A stretch of DNA of 64,000 nt from Streptomyces avermitilis MA-4680 = NBRC 14893 (GTDB lineage: Bacteria; Actinomycetota; Actinomycetes; Streptomycetales; Streptomycetaceae): assembly GCF_000009765.2 (NCBI RefSeq), contig NC_003155.5, positions 5,146,001 through 5,210,000 on the forward strand, written 5' to 3'. Below the pieces are notes generated by a model that saw only the letters and a program-made list of their open reading frames with translations, did not search any database and had not been told where the DNA came from. This document shows positions 8,937-18,940 of the stretch, one piece after another (position 1 is the first letter of the stretch; every line of letters starts with the position of its first letter). The translations under genes and the position numbers were made by a program.

Positions 8937-9009
8937 TGCACTCGGCAGGATTCGAACCTGCAACCTTCTGATCCGTAGTCAGATGCTCTATCCGTTAAGC
9001 TACGAGTGC
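8937..9009 (-). tRNA. tRNA-Arg (anticodon ACG)
   Basis: Cloverleaf of 73 nt on the minus strand: acceptor arms GCACTCG and CGAGTGC, anticodon loop CTACGGA giving ACG, TPsiC arm with GGTTCGAATCC, discriminator A. CCA is not encoded. ACG is expected to be edited to ICG to read CGU/CGC/CGA. Confidence 0.97.
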
Positions 9010-9171
9010 TTGTTTTGTTGTCCTGCTGTCGTTTCGCTCCCGGTTCTTTCGACCCGCTCGCGGCGACAGGAAGAACATTACATGACTGCCGCCGCCATGT
9101 GAAATCCGTTTGCCGCACCCCTTGCGACCTGCGCAAACGTGTTCTGGGGCGTGATGATGACCGTAGACGCG

Positions 9172-9205
9172 CCGAAGCCCCGGTCCAGCTGGACCGGGGC
9201 TTCGG
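9172..9205 (-). terminator. Hairpin terminator downstream of tRNA-Ser(GCT)
   Basis: Perfect palindrome of 34 nt (CCGAAGCCCCGGTCCAG and its complement), 9 bp beyond the tRNA-Ser 3' end on the minus strand. It is placed and shaped as the tRNA terminator. Confidence 0.75.
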
Positions 9206-9214
9206 ATCTTGCTG

Positions 9215-9305
9215 CGGAGGCGGAGGGATTTGAACCCTCGATGGGATTGAAGTCCCAAACCGCATTAGCAGTGCGGCGCCATAGACCGGACTAGGCGACG
9301 CCTCC
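9215..9305 (-). tRNA. tRNA-Ser (anticodon GCT)
   Basis: Class II tRNA of 91 nt on the minus strand with acceptor arms GGAGGCG/CGCCTCC, anticodon stem CCGCA/TGCGG around loop CTGCTAA (GCT), a long variable arm (TTTGGGACTTCAATCCCATC) and GGGTTCAAATCCC in the T arm. Discriminator G, no encoded CCA. Its body differs clearly from the second tRNA-Ser(GCT) at 60942-61028. Confidence 0.96.
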
Positions 9306-9521
9306 CGCACAACCGCCCGCGCGAGACGCGAGTGGTGCGTGCAGATGATGACACAGCCGAGTGGGGTGTCACCAATCGCCCCCTACGGTACTAGGCAGGC
9401 GGCCCACAGAGCAAAGTCCGCATCGTTCCGGGAGGCTCCCGGCCCGGCGGCCGGGCAACCGGAGTGCCCGCGACGTTCCCCGGTCGCGCAACCGCCCGGC
9501 CTCCGCGCCGTTAGTCAGGCC

Positions 9522-9989
9522 ATGTTCCAGCTCTCGACGCACACCCCACGCGGCGTTCTTCTCACCGTCGCCGCCCTCGCCGCGTACGCGGCGCCCACCA
9601 CCGCGTACGCCCAGGGTCTCCCCCTTCCCCCGGCGCCGGTCCGCGGCGACGAGGTAGGCGATCACCTCACCGTCACCGTCAGCCACGCGGGCCGTGCCGA
9701 CGGGACGTACCGGCTGCGCTGTCATCCCGGCGGCGGCAGCCACCCGGACCCCGGCGGTGCCTGCGGCACGCTCGACCGGCGGACCATCTGGGGCCGTGAC
9801 CCCTTCTCCCCGGTCGCGCCGGACGGCCTCTGCACGATGCAGTACGGCGGCCCCGCCACCGCGTATGTCACCGGCACCTGGGCCGGGCGCCCCGTCAACG
9901 CGACGTACGACCGCAGCGACGGTTGCCAGATCGCCCGCTGGAACGACCTCGTCCCCCTCCTGCCCGACCTCCGTTCGCCACGCTCGTAG
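9522..9989 (+). CDS. SSI-family subtilase inhibitor (secreted)
   Basis: Secreted Streptomyces subtilisin inhibitor-like protein, 155 residues. The signal peptide is near residues 1-31 (GVLLTVAALAAYAAPTTAYA). The mature part has the SSI pattern: LTVTVSHAG, YRLRCHPGGGSHPDP, ACGTLDRRT, LCTMQYGGPATAYVTGTWAG, DGCQIARWNDLVPLLP. The paired cysteines of SSI (RC.PGGG...AC and LC...GC) are kept. The reactive-loop region lies around DGLCTMQYGGP. Such proteins act outside the cell against subtilisin-like proteases during development. ATG 9522 was chosen because the signal peptide begins there. Confidence 0.93.
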   Translation: MFQLSTHTPRGVLLTVAALAAYAAPTTAYAQGLPLPPAPVRGDEVGDHLTVTVSHAGRADGTYRLRCHPGGGSHPDPGGACGTLDRRTIWGRDPFSPVAPDGLCTMQYGGPATAYVTGTWAGRPVNATYDRSDGCQIARWNDLVPLLPDLRSPRS

Positions 9990-10279
9990 CGGCAGTCCGG
10001 GCTCCGTCCGTAGCGGCACTCCGACCTGCGTTCGACCGGGCACGCGGGTCTCGTGGCGGGGCACGGTGCGGTCACGGTCCGGTCCCGGATGAAGTCGGGG
10101 TTCGGCGGGGCGACCTGCGTGGTCACAGGTTCTGCGGGTCTTCTGCGTGCGACCTCCCTCTCATCCGGCGCCGCGAGCGCAACCACTGCCCGTAGACTCC
10201 CTCGCGTGACACGCTGCGGGCCGATTGGCAAGATGGCCTCTGCGGTCAGCACGGTGCAGTAACAGGGAGGAAGCGACTC

Positions 10280-13200
10280 GTGAGCAGCAGGCCATCCCGA
10301 GGCGCTGCTCGCCTCGCAGCCATACTGGATGCGCTCCCCGACGCGTTGGTACTGGTCAACGCCAACGGGACCGTTGTCAACGCCAACACCATCGCGCTGG
10401 AGGCGTTCGAGACCCCGGGTACGGCCCTGGTGGGTCGCGGGCTGCTGGATCTGCTGCCCGAGTTCGACTCCCGGCTCATCCCGGGCTCCATGCGCCGGCC
10501 CGACTCCATGGACCCGCGCGGACGGACCAAGCCGACCCGGATGGTGGCCCGGCGGACCGACGGCAGCGAGTTCCCGGTCGAGGTCACCAGCGCGAACCTC
10601 GAGAACGGGCAGCAGGCCTACGACGGTTACGGCTACACCGGCGACGAACTGCTGATGCTCGTCGTACGCGACCTGTCCGGCACCGTCGACACCGAGGCCG
10701 AACTCGCCCGCTCGCAGCGCCAGACCGAGATGATCCTGCGTGCCGCCGCCGAGGGCGTGGTGGGTACGGACACCGACGGGCGGATCGTCCTCGTCAATCC
10801 CGCCGCCGCGCAGATACTCGGTTTCCGGGCCAGCGATCTGGGCGGCCAGGAACTGCACCCGCTCATGCTGCACTCCCGCGAGGACGGCGAGCCCTTCCCG
10901 TACGAGGAGTCCCCGCTCGCCGACACCCTGCGCTCCGGGCGCAAGCACCGGGTGCGCGGGCAGGTGCTGTGGTCCAAGAGCGGGGACAAGGTGCCGGTCG
11001 ACCTGACGACCGCGCCCGTACGCGACGGCGACCAGCTCGTCGGCGCCGTGATGACCTTCACCGACCGGCGGCCGTACGACACCCTCGCCGAGGAGAAGGA
11101 CAAGGCCGAGGAGCAGCACGAGCAGGAACTCGCGCGGATCGCCGAGGAGCACGACGAGGAGCTCAAGCGGCTGCGCGAGGAGCACACCGCCGAGCTCACC
11201 GAGCTGCGCGAGCTGCACGAGGAGGAACTCGCGGCGGGCGACGAGCGCTATGCCGCCCTGGGCGAGCGGGAGAAGGACCGCCACGAGGTACTCACCGCGC
11301 GGCACGAGCAGCTGCTCGCCGTGCTCGGCCAGTCCCTGCGCGGTCCGCTGGACCAGCTCCGCGGTGAACTGTCGAAACTCGCCGCCGACGACGCCGGGCA
11401 GCTGTGGCCCGAAGCCAACCAGGTGCTGCACCACCTCGCGGCGGGCTATTCGCGTATCACCACGCTCGTCGACAACGTCCTCGGCTACCAGCGCCTCGAC
11501 TCCGGCGAGGACGATCTCGTCCGTACGACGACGATGCTCGACGCGGTCGTGGCGGCCGGTGTCGACGGTGCCGTCGAACTGATCGGGCCCGGGCGCGTCC
11601 AGTTCGCCGTGCACGCGCCGCCCATCGAGGCCGAGGTCGACCCGCAGCGGCTGGCGACCGCGCTCGCGCATCTCATCGCCGACGTCGCCGGTGTCGACTC
11701 GACGGGCAACTCGCCCGTCTCGGCCGGCGGCTATATGGACAACACCGTGGTCGTGGCGGCGGCGCAGCGCGGCGAGGTCGTACGCATCGAGGTGCGCGGG
11801 CCGTACGCCGGGGGAGACCTGGTGCACCAGCCGATCGTCCGCGGCATCGTGCGTTCCCACGGCGGTGTGCTGCAGACGCACGAGGTGCCGGGGATGAGCG
11901 GCAACGCGTACGTCCTCGAAGTACCGATCGGCGGCGGCGCGGGGACGGTCGCGCCGGGCGCGGTACCCGCTCTTGCGCCCCCTGTGGCGGCCGACGCGTC
12001 GGCCGGTGTGGTGACCGGCGCCGAGGTGGCTCTGCCCGAGCAGGCCTCGCAGCAGGGCGGCGGGCGGCGGCGGGCCCGGCGGTCGTCCGTGGATGCCTTC
12101 CTGGAGAGTGAGGTGGGGGGCGACTCCCCTTCGGGCGCTGTTCCCGCCACCTCCTCGGACACGGGCGCGGCCGCGCCCACCGGGCGGCGCAGGCGGCGCG
12201 CGGCGGACGGGCCGGCGGCCGACGAGGTGTCGGTCCCGGTTCAGGGGTCCGAGGCCGAGAACGACAAAGACGCCGGGCCTTCCGGCGGTACCGGGCGACG
12301 CCGTGGGCGGCCGAGCCCGGTCGAGGGCGCCGCTTCGGACGCCGCGGACGGGCTCGGTCAGAGCGTGGCTCAAGGTGTCGCCGAGGGCGCGGTCGTCACG
12401 GCGGCCGAGCACGCGGCGGGGACCGCCGCCACCGGGCTGGGCCAGACCGTGCCACCGCAGGGCGTGCCCACGCCCTCGGGCCGACGTGCCCGCCGGGGCG
12501 ACGAACGACAGGCATTGCCTGCTGCGCTTCCCGCGGCTCCCTCCGGAGCCGGGACCGGAGCCGGCGCCGGCTCCGGAGCCGGCGTGCCCGAGGACGCGAA
12601 TGGCGCGGCGCAGCCGACCGGACGCCGTCGGCGTGCGCTGGCCGCCGCCAACGAGCGCGCCGCTTCCCCGGACTTGGGCCCCCGACAGGTGTTCGCGCTG
12701 CCGCCGGCCGAGGCGGACCGGGGGCCGGAGTACGACGCCGGCCTACCGCACGCGGAGACCGGCGTCGGGGTCGGAGTCGGAGTCGGAGTCGGAGTCCAGG
12801 CTGTCGGCGCCGAGGCCGCCCCTGCCGACGGCCATGATCAGGCCGACGAAGGCCGTCACGACGCGATGGCGCACGATCCGGCCGACGACCACACTCCGCC
12901 GCAGCCGCATCCGGTAGCCACACCGAGCGGCCGCCGCCGGGCCCGTCCGGCAGCGACGCCGGCCCAGGGGCAGCCGACGCCGGCCCAGGCAGCACCCGGC
13001 CAGCCGGTTCCCGGTCAGGGTCAGGGCCAGGTGCCGGGTGGCGCGGACGCACCGGCGGGTATGCCCGTGCCGGGCCAGACCGGTCCGCGCCAGCCCGGTC
13101 CTGGCCAGGCGATTCCCCATCAGGTCGCTCCGGGGCAGGTCGCGGCCGCCCAGGGTCTTCCGGCGCAGGCCGCTCCTGGCCAACCCGTTCCCTCGCAGTC

Positions 13201-14719
13201 CGGGCAGGCGGCCCAGGCGCAGCTCGCCCCCGCCCCGCAGGCACAGCCCGCACCCGGTCAGCCTGTCCCTGGTCAGCCCGTGCCCGCGCAGGTCCCGCCC
13301 GCCGCCGACGGATCCGTGAGCGGCGTTCCCTCGGGCGCCGACCCCGCCCTAGGACCCACCCCAGCTCCCCAGGCTCCCCAGCCCGCCGCAGCCCCGCAGC
13401 CGCAACCGTGGCCCGCGGGTGCCCACGCCACGTCCGGCGCCGGTACGCCCCTCGTGGCCGGGCAGCAGCCTCCCGCCGCACCGCAGCCCACAGCCACGCC
13501 CGCCCCCGGCACCCCGCTGCCGCCGGAGCGCGCCGCTCAGCCCCGGGCCGCGCAGCCGCTGCCCGCCGAGGCCGCCGCGCCCATCGACCCCAACTCGACC
13601 CAGGGGCGCGCGATCAGCGTGCGTACCCTCGGGCAGGGCGTACCGTTCGCGCGTCAGGCGGCCGCGCAGAACAAGCCCGGCGCCCAGGCCCAGCCGCGCC
13701 CCCAGTCCCAGACGCCGACGCCTCCGCCGCACCAGACCAACGGCTCGGGTCGGCGCCGCAAGCTCGGCACCCCTCCCGAGCCCGCCGCCGAGCGCCCGGA
13801 GAACGCGGCCCGGCCGCAACCGCAGGCCGGCCAGTCCCCGCAGGCCCGGCCGGCCGGGGCCACCGACGGCGCCGGACGGTCGTACGCCATAGGAGCCCCG
13901 GACAAGAACGCCGACGAAGGCCCCGAGCCGCTCGACGGCCCCGGCGGTGCCGTCGAGATCGCCGACCAGCCCCATCCCCGGCCCGTGGACGACGAACTGC
14001 CCCCGGAGCCGCTGGACAACCCGCGTCGGCTGCTCGTCTGGCCCGCACCGGATGTGACGACCCAGCAGGCGCTCAGCGACCGCGGCTACCGGCCCGTGAT
14101 CGTGCATTCGCGCGAGGAGGTCGACGCGCAGATCGCCGCCTTCCCGGCCGCGCTCTTCGTCGACCCGCTCACCGGGCCGATCACGCGTACCGCGCTCCAG
14201 TCGCTGCGTCAGGCAGCGGTGGCCGCCGAGGTTCCGGTCCTGGTCACGGCGGGACTCGGGCAGGCGACACGCGAGGCGGCGTACGGCGCCGACCCCGCCG
14301 TACTCCTGAAGGCGCTGGCCCCGCGGGACTCCGAGCAGCATCCGCCGCGGGTGCTGCTCATCGAGGAGCACGCGGAGATCTCGCTGGCACTCACATCGAC
14401 GCTGGAGCGGCGCGGTATGCAGGTCGCGCGGGCCGCGTCGGACGAGGACGCGGTCACCCTGGCCGGGCAGATGCGGCCGAACCTGGTGGTGATGGACCTG
14501 ATGCAGGTACGCCGCCGCCGGGCCGGAATCGTCGACTGGCTGCGGGCGAACGGCCAGCTGAACCGCACGCCCCTCGTCGTCTACACGGCCGCCGTCGATC
14601 AGGCCGAGCTGCCGCGCCTGGCCTCGGGCGAGACAGTCCTGTTCCTGGCGGAGCGCTCGACGAGCACCGAGGTGCAGGAGCGGATCGTGGACCTGCTCGC
14701 ACGGATCGGCACCAACTGA
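10280..14719 (+). CDS. Large PAS/degenerate histidine kinase/receiver-like protein
   Basis: A 1479-residue cytoplasmic signalling protein. In order: PAS (about 8-125), PAS (about 140-260, GVVGTDTDGRIVLVNPAAAQILGF), a Glu/Arg-rich coiled coil (about 270-340), a DHp-like segment near 345-370 reading GQSLRGPLDQL where active kinases have SHELRTPL, an ATPase-like region (about 440-550; HLIADVAG, GIVRSHGGVLQTHEVPG), a roughly 680-residue Ala/Pro/Gln/Gly-rich linker with QPVPGQ-type repeats and Arg-rich GRRRRA blocks, and two receiver-like domains at the C-terminus (about 1249-1479; LFVDPLTGP and LVVMDLMQVRRRR). The His acceptor is absent and the N and G boxes are weak, so it is probably a pseudokinase scaffold. 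GTG 10280 follows AGGGAGGAAG. Repeats at 12760-12797 encode a VGVGVG run. Confidence 0.85.
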   Translation: MSSRPSRGAARLAAILDALPDALVLVNANGTVVNANTIALEAFETPGTALVGRGLLDLLPEFDSRLIPGSMRRPDSMDPRGRTKPTRMVARRTDGSEFPVEVTSANLENGQQAYDGYGYTGDELLMLVVRDLSGTVDTEAELARSQRQTEMILRAAAEGVVGTDTDGRIVLVNPAAAQILGFRASDLGGQELHPLMLHSREDGEPFPYEESPLADTLRSGRKHRVRGQVLWSKSGDKVPVDLTTAPVRDGDQLVGAVMTFTDRRPYDTLAEEKDKAEEQHEQELARIAEEHDEELKRLREEHTAELTELRELHEEELAAGDERYAALGEREKDRHEVLTARHEQLLAVLGQSLRGPLDQLRGELSKLAADDAGQLWPEANQVLHHLAAGYSRITTLVDNVLGYQRLDSGEDDLVRTTTMLDAVVAAGVDGAVELIGPGRVQFAVHAPPIEAEVDPQRLATALAHLIADVAGVDSTGNSPVSAGGYMDNTVVVAAAQRGEVVRIEVRGPYAGGDLVHQPIVRGIVRSHGGVLQTHEVPGMSGNAYVLEVPIGGGAGTVAPGAVPALAPPVAADASAGVVTGAEVALPEQASQQGGGRRRARRSSVDAFLESEVGGDSPSGAVPATSSDTGAAAPTGRRRRRAADGPAADEVSVPVQGSEAENDKDAGPSGGTGRRRGRPSPVEGAASDAADGLGQSVAQGVAEGAVVTAAEHAAGTAATGLGQTVPPQGVPTPSGRRARRGDERQALPAALPAAPSGAGTGAGAGSGAGVPEDANGAAQPTGRRRRALAAANERAASPDLGPRQVFALPPAEADRGPEYDAGLPHAETGVGVGVGVGVGVQAVGAEAAPADGHDQADEGRHDAMAHDPADDHTPPQPHPVATPSGRRRARPAATPAQGQPTPAQAAPGQPVPGQGQGQVPGGADAPAGMPVPGQTGPRQPGPGQAIPHQVAPGQVAAAQGLPAQAAPGQPVPSQSGQAAQAQLAPAPQAQPAPGQPVPGQPVPAQVPPAADGSVSGVPSGADPALGPTPAPQAPQPAAAPQPQPWPAGAHATSGAGTPLVAGQQPPAAPQPTATPAPGTPLPPERAAQPRAAQPLPAEAAAPIDPNSTQGRAISVRTLGQGVPFARQAAAQNKPGAQAQPRPQSQTPTPPPHQTNGSGRRRKLGTPPEPAAERPENAARPQPQAGQSPQARPAGATDGAGRSYAIGAPDKNADEGPEPLDGPGGAVEIADQPHPRPVDDELPPEPLDNPRRLLVWPAPDVTTQQALSDRGYRPVIVHSREEVDAQIAAFPAALFVDPLTGPITRTALQSLRQAAVAAEVPVLVTAGLGQATREAAYGADPAVLLKALAPRDSEQHPPRVLLIEEHAEISLALTSTLERRGMQVARAASDEDAVTLAGQMRPNLVVMDLMQVRRRRAGIVDWLRANGQLNRTPLVVYTAAVDQAELPRLASGETVLFLAERSTSTEVQERIVDLLARIGTN

Positions 14720-14750
14720 CGGCCGCCGGGCGATGAAATGACCTCACACC

Positions 14751-14800
14751 TACGTCGACGGGGGCGCTGTTTCACGTGAAACAGCGCCCCCGTCGACGTA
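14751..14800. terminator. Perfect 50-bp palindrome between convergent genes
   Basis: Two exact 25-nt arms (left arm begins TACGTCGACGGGGGCGCTGT) meet with no loop between the ends of two convergent genes, 31 bp after the PAS-kinase stop and 9 bp before the acyl-CoA ligase stop. As RNA it would be a bidirectional terminator; its centre is a parS sequence, listed separately. Confidence 0.75.
14768..14783. promoter_or_regulatory. parS: parS (ParB binding site)
   Basis: TGTTTCACGTGAAACA, the exact 16-bp ParB/Spo0J parS consensus. In Streptomyces many parS copies lie around oriC and organise the ParAB segregation complex during sporulation. An intergenic site supports an origin-proximal location for this window. 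Confidence 0.92.
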
Positions 14801-14809
14801 CTCGCACCG

Positions 14810-16465
<1,656 letters not shown>

Positions 16466-16524
16466 GGTGTCCTCCCGGGGCGACATTGCCTACGCGGTAG
16501 TAAGGGTTGCCGCTGATTCTGCGC

Positions 16525-16542
16525 ACATACCGAGCGGTATGT
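16525..16542. promoter_or_regulatory. Palindromic operator upstream of the acyl-CoA ligase
   Basis: ACATACCGAGCGGTATGT: perfect 7-bp arms around GAGC, 60 bp upstream of the GTG. The size and symmetry are those of TetR/FadR-type operators that control acyl-CoA genes. No regulator is encoded next to it. Confidence 0.55.
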
Positions 16543-16653
16543 CACTACTCCCCGGGATGATCGATCAGGGCATGTGACGCGACGAACAGCCGCAGCGATG
16601 AACAACCGATGCGCTGGACAAACCGCAGGACGAACAGCCACGGAAGGAACGGC

Positions 16654-17199
16654 CTAGCGAACCGGCTCCAGCTCCGGGTCCTCACGGAGCTTGCCCAGCG
16701 CGCGCGAGACCGCCGACTTGACCGTGCCGACCGACACCCCGAGCACCTCGGCCGTCTGCGCCTCGCTCAAGTCCTCGTAGTACCGCAGGACCACCATCGC
16801 CCGCTGGCGCGCGGGCAGCTTCGTGATCGCGCGCCACATCGCGTCGTGCAACGCCTGCTGCTCGGCCGGATCACCGGCGGTGACGCCCTCCGGCTCCGGC
16901 AGTTCTTCGCACGCGAACTCGTCGACCTTCCGCTTCCGCCACTGCGACGTCCGCGTGTTCAGCAGCGCCCTGCGTACATAGCCGTCGAGCGCCCGGTGGT
17001 CCTCGATCCGCTCCCAGGCCACATAGGTCTTCGCCAGCGCGGTCTGCAGCAGGTCCTCGGCATCGCTCGGGTTCGCGGTCAGCGACCGGGCGGTACGCAG
17101 CAGCACCGGCTGCCGGGCCTTCACGTACGACGTGAACGACGGGTACGGGAGGATCCGCGTCGCCGCGTTCGAAGCGCTGGTGCAGACGGGTGTGGTCAT
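16654..17199 (-). CDS. SigE-family ECF RNA polymerase sigma factor
   Basis: Sigma-70 factor of 181 residues with only regions 2 and 4. Region 2 (about 22-95): YVKARQPVLLRTARSLTANPSDAEDLLQ, then YVRRALLNTRTSQWRKRK. Region 4 (about 125-175): LPARQRAMVVLRYYEDLSEAQTAEVLGVSVGTVKSAVSRAL, a clear helix-turn-helix. No anti-sigma factor is adjacent. It resembles the Streptomyces 'SigE family' group, whose targets vary. It lies alone between the ligase and the Ltp2-like operon, both on the same strand, with 182 bp upstream. Confidence 0.92.
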   Translation of the reverse strand: MTTPVCTSASNAATRILPYPSFTSYVKARQPVLLRTARSLTANPSDAEDLLQTALAKTYVAWERIEDHRALDGYVRRALLNTRTSQWRKRKVDEFACEELPEPEGVTAGDPAEQQALHDAMWRAITKLPARQRAMVVLRYYEDLSEAQTAEVLGVSVGTVKSAVSRALGKLREDPELEPVR

Positions 17200-17381
17200 G
17201 GCTCCACGCTAGGTTCGCCCCCTGTTCCGGCGGATCGGCCGCAGGTCCCGAAGCGGTGTCCGCCTCAGGTTGTAGGAAGGGGGCCGGCTCCACCTCCTGA
17301 AGGTGGACGAGCGGTCCCCAGCCCCTGAGGGTTCACCCCTGAGACCTCGCCCCGCCCGCAGTCGTCAGCCCCGCACCCCGT

Positions 17382-18548
17382 TCATCCGTCCACCCCCAGA
17401 ATCAGCCCCGACGTGGGGACACCGGTGCCCGCCGTCACCAGGGCCCGGGCGGCTCCGGGTAGCTGGTTCACGGCCGTGCCGCGCAGCTGTCGTACCCCTT
17501 CCGCGATGCCGTTCATTCCGTGCAGATACGCCTCCCCCAACTGCCCCCCGTGCGTGTTCAGCGGAAGTCGCTCGGCTGCCACGAAGTCGGCCGCTTCGCC
17601 CGGCCCGCAGAAGCCGAACTCCTCCAGCTGCATCAGCACGAACGGGGTGAAGTGGTCGTACAGGATCCCCACGTCGATGTCCGCCGGGGCCAGCCCGGAC
17701 GTCCGCCACAGCTGCCGGGCCACCACTCCCATCTCCGGGAGCCCCGTCAGGTCGTCCCGGTAGAAACTGGTCATCTGCTCCTGCGCGCGACCCGCCCCCT
17801 GGGCGGCGGCCGTGATCACCACGGGCGGACGCGGCAGGTCACGCGCCCGCTCCACGGAGGTCACCACCAGCGCCTGGCCGCCGTCCGTCTCCTGACAGCA
17901 GTCCAGCAGGCGCAGGGGTTCGACGATCCAGCGGGAGGCCGCGTGCTCGGCGAGGGTGATGGGTCTGCCGTGGAAGTACGCCGCCGGGTTCGTCGCCGCA
18001 TGCTTGCGGTCCACGACGGCGACCTGCCCGAACGCCTCCGGGGTCAGCCCGTACGTGTGCAGATAGCGCTGGGCCGCCATCGCCACCCATGACGCGGGGG
18101 TGAGCAGCCCGAACGGCAGCGACCAGCCCAGCGCCGCCCCCTCCGCCGACGGCTCCCGGTGCCGCACTCCGGAGCCGAAGCGGCGGCCCGACCGCTCGTT
18201 GAACGCGCGGTAGCAGACCACGACCTCGGCCACCCCGGTCGCCACCGCGAGCACGGCCTGCTGAACCGTCGCGCATGCCGCGCCGCCCCCGTAGTGGATC
18301 CGCGAGAAGAAGGACAGCTCCCCCATCCCGGCCGCCTGCGCCACGGTGATCTCCGGGCTGGTGTCCATCGTGAACGTGACCATGCCGTCCACGTCCGCCG
18401 GTCTCAGCCCCGCGTCGTCGAGCGCGGTCCGCACCGCCTCCACCGCCAGCCGCAGCTCGCTGCGCCCCGAGTCCTTGGAGAACTCGGTGGCCCCGATCCC
18501 GACGATCGCCGCACGCCCACCGAGGCTGTCTCTCGTCCGTACGCTCAT
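17382..18548 (-). CDS. Ltp2-like thiolase-superfamily protein (steroid side-chain aldolase type)
   Basis: Protein of 388 residues in the SCP-x/lipid-transfer thiolase superfamily. Visible features: AAIVGIGATEFSKDSGR at the N-terminus, the nucleophile region GGGAACATVQQAV, and the C-terminal NTHGGQLGEAYLHGMNG with HGG. Its size matches mycobacterial Ltp2 (386 residues), which acts as a retro-aldolase with the DUF35 domain of ChsH2. Here it is the last gene of a five-gene operon whose order and sizes match the igr steroid-degradation cassette. ATG 18548 overlaps the upstream MaoC stop. Confidence 0.86.
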   Translation of the reverse strand: MSVRTRDSLGGRAAIVGIGATEFSKDSGRSELRLAVEAVRTALDDAGLRPADVDGMVTFTMDTSPEITVAQAAGMGELSFFSRIHYGGGAACATVQQAVLAVATGVAEVVVCYRAFNERSGRRFGSGVRHREPSAEGAALGWSLPFGLLTPASWVAMAAQRYLHTYGLTPEAFGQVAVVDRKHAATNPAAYFHGRPITLAEHAASRWIVEPLRLLDCCQETDGGQALVVTSVERARDLPRPPVVITAAAQGAGRAQEQMTSFYRDDLTGLPEMGVVARQLWRTSGLAPADIDVGILYDHFTPFVLMQLEEFGFCGPGEAADFVAAERLPLNTHGGQLGEAYLHGMNGIAEGVRQLRGTAVNQLPGAARALVTAGTGVPTSGLILGVDG

Positions 18549-18940
18549 GACGCGCTCCCGGGTGGGACGGTGACCGTCACGGTTCCCCTGACGTGGGTGC
18601 CGATGCCGTTCGCCCCGATGACCTTCACGGTCGCGGTGTCGCCCTCGACCTCCACGACCGTGCCGGTCAGCACCATCGTGTCGCCCGGGTAGTTGGGGGC
18701 ACCGAGGCGTATGGCCACCTTGCGGAGGACCGCGCCCGGGCCGAAGTGGTCCGTGATGTACCGCCCGACCAGGCCGTTGGTCGTCAGGATGTTCATGAAG
18801 ATGTCGGGGGAGCCCCTCCGCCGTGCGGACTCCGCGTCGTGGTGCACGTCCTGGTAGTCGCGGGACGCGATCGCCCCGGCGACGATCAGCGTGCGCGTGA
18901 CCTCGATCTCCAGCGGCGGCAGCTCCTCACCGCGCTTCAT
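18545..18940 (-). CDS. ChsH1-like MaoC enoyl-CoA hydratase subunit
   Basis: Single hot-dog MaoC protein of 131 residues. The hydratase motif segment is ASRDYQDVHHDAESARRRG with the Asp/His pair; C-terminal strands VLTGTVVEVEGDTATVKV complete the fold. Mycobacterial ChsH1 (Rv3541c) is 129 residues and partners ChsH2. ATG 18940 is preceded by GGAGGTGGAG, and the start overlaps the upstream acyl-CoA dehydrogenase stop (ATGA), so translation is coupled. Confidence 0.86.
   Translation of the reverse strand: MKRGEELPPLEIEVTRTLIVAGAIASRDYQDVHHDAESARRRGSPDIFMNILTTNGLVGRYITDHFGPGAVLRKVAIRLGAPNYPGDTMVLTGTVVEVEGDTATVKVIGANGIGTHVRGTVTVTVPPGSAS

Noticed and set aside
9722-12412. Long minus-strand open frame (896 codons) opposite the PAS protein
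   Set aside because: Antisense shadow; composition is Arg/Gly/His-rich and no domain is visible, while the plus-strand PAS motifs are convincing.
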